DNA from: Cobetia amphilecti
GTDB taxonomy: Bacteria > Pseudomonadota > Gammaproteobacteria > Pseudomonadales > Halomonadaceae
Direction: 5' to 3' (one strand)
Assembly (NCBI RefSeq): GCF_030010415.1
Contig: NZ_JASCSA010000006.1
DNA length: 64,000 nt
Part shown: one piece after another, positions 62,487 to 64,000 of the stretch
How positions within the stretch are numbered: position 1 is the stretch's first letter
Layout: the number at the start of each line of letters is the position of its first letter
Translations under genes and position numbers: made by a program
The notes under the pieces: model-generated
Databases searched by the model: none
What the model saw: only the letters and a program-made list of their open reading frames with translations
What the model was told of the DNA's origin: nothing

Positions 62487-63753
62487 GGGCCTTCTCCTCA
62501 AGCGGCTGTCGCTGAACGCGACGCGAGTGTGTGTCTGGGCGCGTGTCTGCGGATGAGTCCTGATGCGCCCGCTCGGTAGTCGCCGCATCGCCGGGCGTCG
62601 GCGGCGCGAGACGCGAGATCAGACGCTGATATTGCGGCAGCACCGCGTGCGCGCTGTAGCGGTCAAAGCTCTGCCAGGCACCGCTTGAGAGGCGCAGCAG
62701 AAGCTCGTCATCGAACTCGAGGCGCGCCAGCTCGTGGGCCAGCTCCGCGATGATGGCGGCATCCTGACTGCCATCCGGTTCCGCGCTGAGCATCCCGTCG
62801 CGGCCATGCTCGATCAGCGCCAGCGGGCCGGAACGCACCGGGCGCGACAGGCATGGCAGCCCCTCACGCTTGGCCTCGATCACGTTCATCGGCAGGCATT
62901 CGCGCTCCGAGGTCAGCAGCAACAGGCGTGCACGCCGCAGCTCGTGGGAGACATCCCTGAGCGCGCCGGTGAACAGCACCTGAGTGCCGGCAGGCACCGT
63001 GCTGTCGTTGGCGCCCTGGAAGACGCGCAGGCCCAGCTCGTTGCACAGCGCCAGCAGGCGTTCACGCTCCGGGCCGTCACCGACCACCACCAGGCGACCG
63101 CGACGGTAGCCGGAATCCGCGAAGGCACGAATCGCCAGATCGAGGCGCTTGATCGGCGCCAGACGCCCGACCATCACCACATCGACCTGATGCTCGCAGC
63201 CGCTGCGTGCCTCGTCCGCCCGCTGGTCATCCAGATAATTGGGAATCACCGTCGGCGTGAGACCGCGGCGACGCCAGCATTCGGCATCGACCTCATTGAG
63301 CACCTGCAGCACGTCGAGGTGGCGATAGGCCAGCTGCTTGACGATGCGCTTGGCACGGCGGTCGTGATGATAGGCGCTGTGCTCCTGGGCGATGATGCGC
63401 GTGCGCGGACGCGGACGCCCCTCGCCATCGACGCCACCGGTACCGCGTGCCGCCAGCTGCGCCGCCAGATGGAAGGCGAAGTAGCCGCTGACCATCACCT
63501 CGATCCGCTCCTCCAGCATCAGGCGACGCAGGTGCGTCACCCAATGGCGGAAGTTCTGGCGCGTGCCGGTGGCCGGCAGTCCGAGGGTGCGATATTCGAC
63601 ACCCTCCAGACGCCCCCAGTACGGCTCGCCTTCGCGCACCGAGACCAGCGTGACCCGGTGGCTGGCGCTCAGGTCCCGCGCCAGACCATGCATCACCTTC
63701 TCGACGCCACCACAGGCACTGATGTCCTGAATCAACAGAGCGACATGTGCCAT
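62479..63753 (-). CDS. GT4-family glycosyltransferase
   Basis: 424 aa from the ATG at 63753 (aggag SD). MAHVALLIQDISACGGVEKVMHGLARDLSASHRVTLVS starts the acceptor domain; donor side VVMVGRLAPIKRLDLAIRAFADS, VVGDGPERERLLALCNELGL and LLLTSERECLPMNVIEAKREGLPCLSRPVRSGPLALIEHG, with an ECLPMNVIEA signature. The C-terminal 45 residues (after RLISRLAPP) are a polar Ala/Thr/Arg-rich extension and probably disordered. Follows a partial upstream gene by one base. Confidence 0.88.
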   Translation of the reverse strand: MAHVALLIQDISACGGVEKVMHGLARDLSASHRVTLVSVREGEPYWGRLEGVEYRTLGLPATGTRQNFRHWVTHLRRLMLEERIEVMVSGYFAFHLAAQLAARGTGGVDGEGRPRPRTRIIAQEHSAYHHDRRAKRIVKQLAYRHLDVLQVLNEVDAECWRRRGLTPTVIPNYLDDQRADEARSGCEHQVDVVMVGRLAPIKRLDLAIRAFADSGYRRGRLVVVGDGPERERLLALCNELGLRVFQGANDSTVPAGTQVLFTGALRDVSHELRRARLLLLTSERECLPMNVIEAKREGLPCLSRPVRSGPLALIEHGRDGMLSAEPDGSQDAAIIAELAHELARLEFDDELLLRLSSGAWQSFDRYSAHAVLPQYQRLISRLAPPTPGDAATTERAHQDSSADTRPDTHSRRVQRQPLEEKAHG

Positions 63754-63754
63754 A

Positions 63755-64000
63755 TCAGGCTCCTCGCACGACAGGCTCGCTGTCGTGAGCGGCAGTCGCG
63801 CTGTTGTCGCCGGCAGGCGCATCCGCGGCCATGGTATCGGCCGCTGCGGCATCGGCCGGCGCAGAATTGACTGGCGCAGCAGTGGTGGCAGTGGCCACCG
63901 GTGCCGGGAAGGCAGCGTCATTGAGCTTCAATTCACGCTGACCCCAGACGCCGGCACGTCCCGGTGCACGGCGCAGGAAGTCACGCGTGATGTCGGCGGT
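63755..64000 (-). CDS. C-terminal end of an unidentified protein (cut by window edge)
   Basis: An open minus-strand frame enters at 64000 and ends at TGA 63755-63757, directly before the GT4 start. The visible about 81 residues read TADITRDFLRRAPGRAGVWG and continue to an Ala/Pro/Thr-rich, disordered tail (VATATTAAPVNSAPADAA). Codon use and placement support a real gene of the same operon, probably another transferase or modifying enzyme, but the fold cannot be named. Confidence 0.55.
   Translation of the reverse strand, partial: TADITRDFLRRAPGRAGVWGQRELKLNDAAFPAPVATATTAAPVNSAPADAAAADTMAADAPAGDNSATAAHDSEPVVRGA

Overview
The window is GC-rich, densely coding DNA from a Gram-negative bacterium. 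The protein flavour (Wza/Wzc/Wzx-type exopolysaccharide export, EutBC without a microcompartment, an ops element on the polysaccharide operon, FecCD-type iron uptake) suggests a marine or halophilic gammaproteobacterium of the Cobetia/Halomonas kind. That assignment is inference; no rRNA or tRNA gene is visible to confirm it.

Region 1 (1-2290): the distal part of an SF2 helicase, apparently cut by a frameshift at its 5' end, then about 1.1 kb of AT-richer DNA with a 44-bp inverted repeat and no convincing gene. Region 2 (2291-10800): accessory metabolism. An unusual pair, a gamma-butyrobetaine-dioxygenase-like 2OG oxygenase translationally coupled to an HD-domain protein, resembles oxygenase pairs that degrade phosphonates. 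It is followed by two GGCT-like paralogs, a GFA-family protein, two LysR regulators, a VOC protein, a zinc-ribbon protein, an overlooked 41-residue membrane protein and a HAD dehalogenase-like protein. Region 3 (11000-20200): an IclR regulator divergent from a DHA2-type exporter, EmrA-like adaptor and zinc alcohol dehydrogenase; a Lin0512 pair; and an iron-type ABC importer with a Fur-like site upstream. Region 4 (20600-33300): a Tat-exported dienelactone-hydrolase-like protein, a secreted nuclease with a ComEA-like tail, thiM-thiE, the ethanolamine genes eutB-eutC-permease, an RpiR regulator, and a divergent aminotransferase / CMD-family / FAD-oxidase operon.

Region 5 (33300-64000) is an exopolysaccharide locus, almost entirely on the minus strand. 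The main operon runs from wza (49594) through wzc, a polyprenyl glycosylphosphotransferase, a DegT aminotransferase, WbqC, Wzx, a GT2, a phosphoribosyltransferase-HAD fusion, a GT-B half-protein, a Wzy-like polymerase and a GT4; another GT4 lies beyond a gap containing a possible small structured RNA. An exact 12-nt ops sequence lies 53 nt before wza, with a near-copy 26 nt further on, pointing to RfaH control. Further glycosyltransferase blocks (51229-54693 and 60797-64000), glmS and ugd provide assembly enzymes and sugar-nucleotide precursors. No wzb phosphatase is seen next to wzc.

Short tandem repeats with different periods (10 to 28 bp) recur in the intergenic spaces, together with long hairpin terminators. 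Gene starts were chosen by Shine-Dalgarno position and family alignment from memory; no database search was possible.
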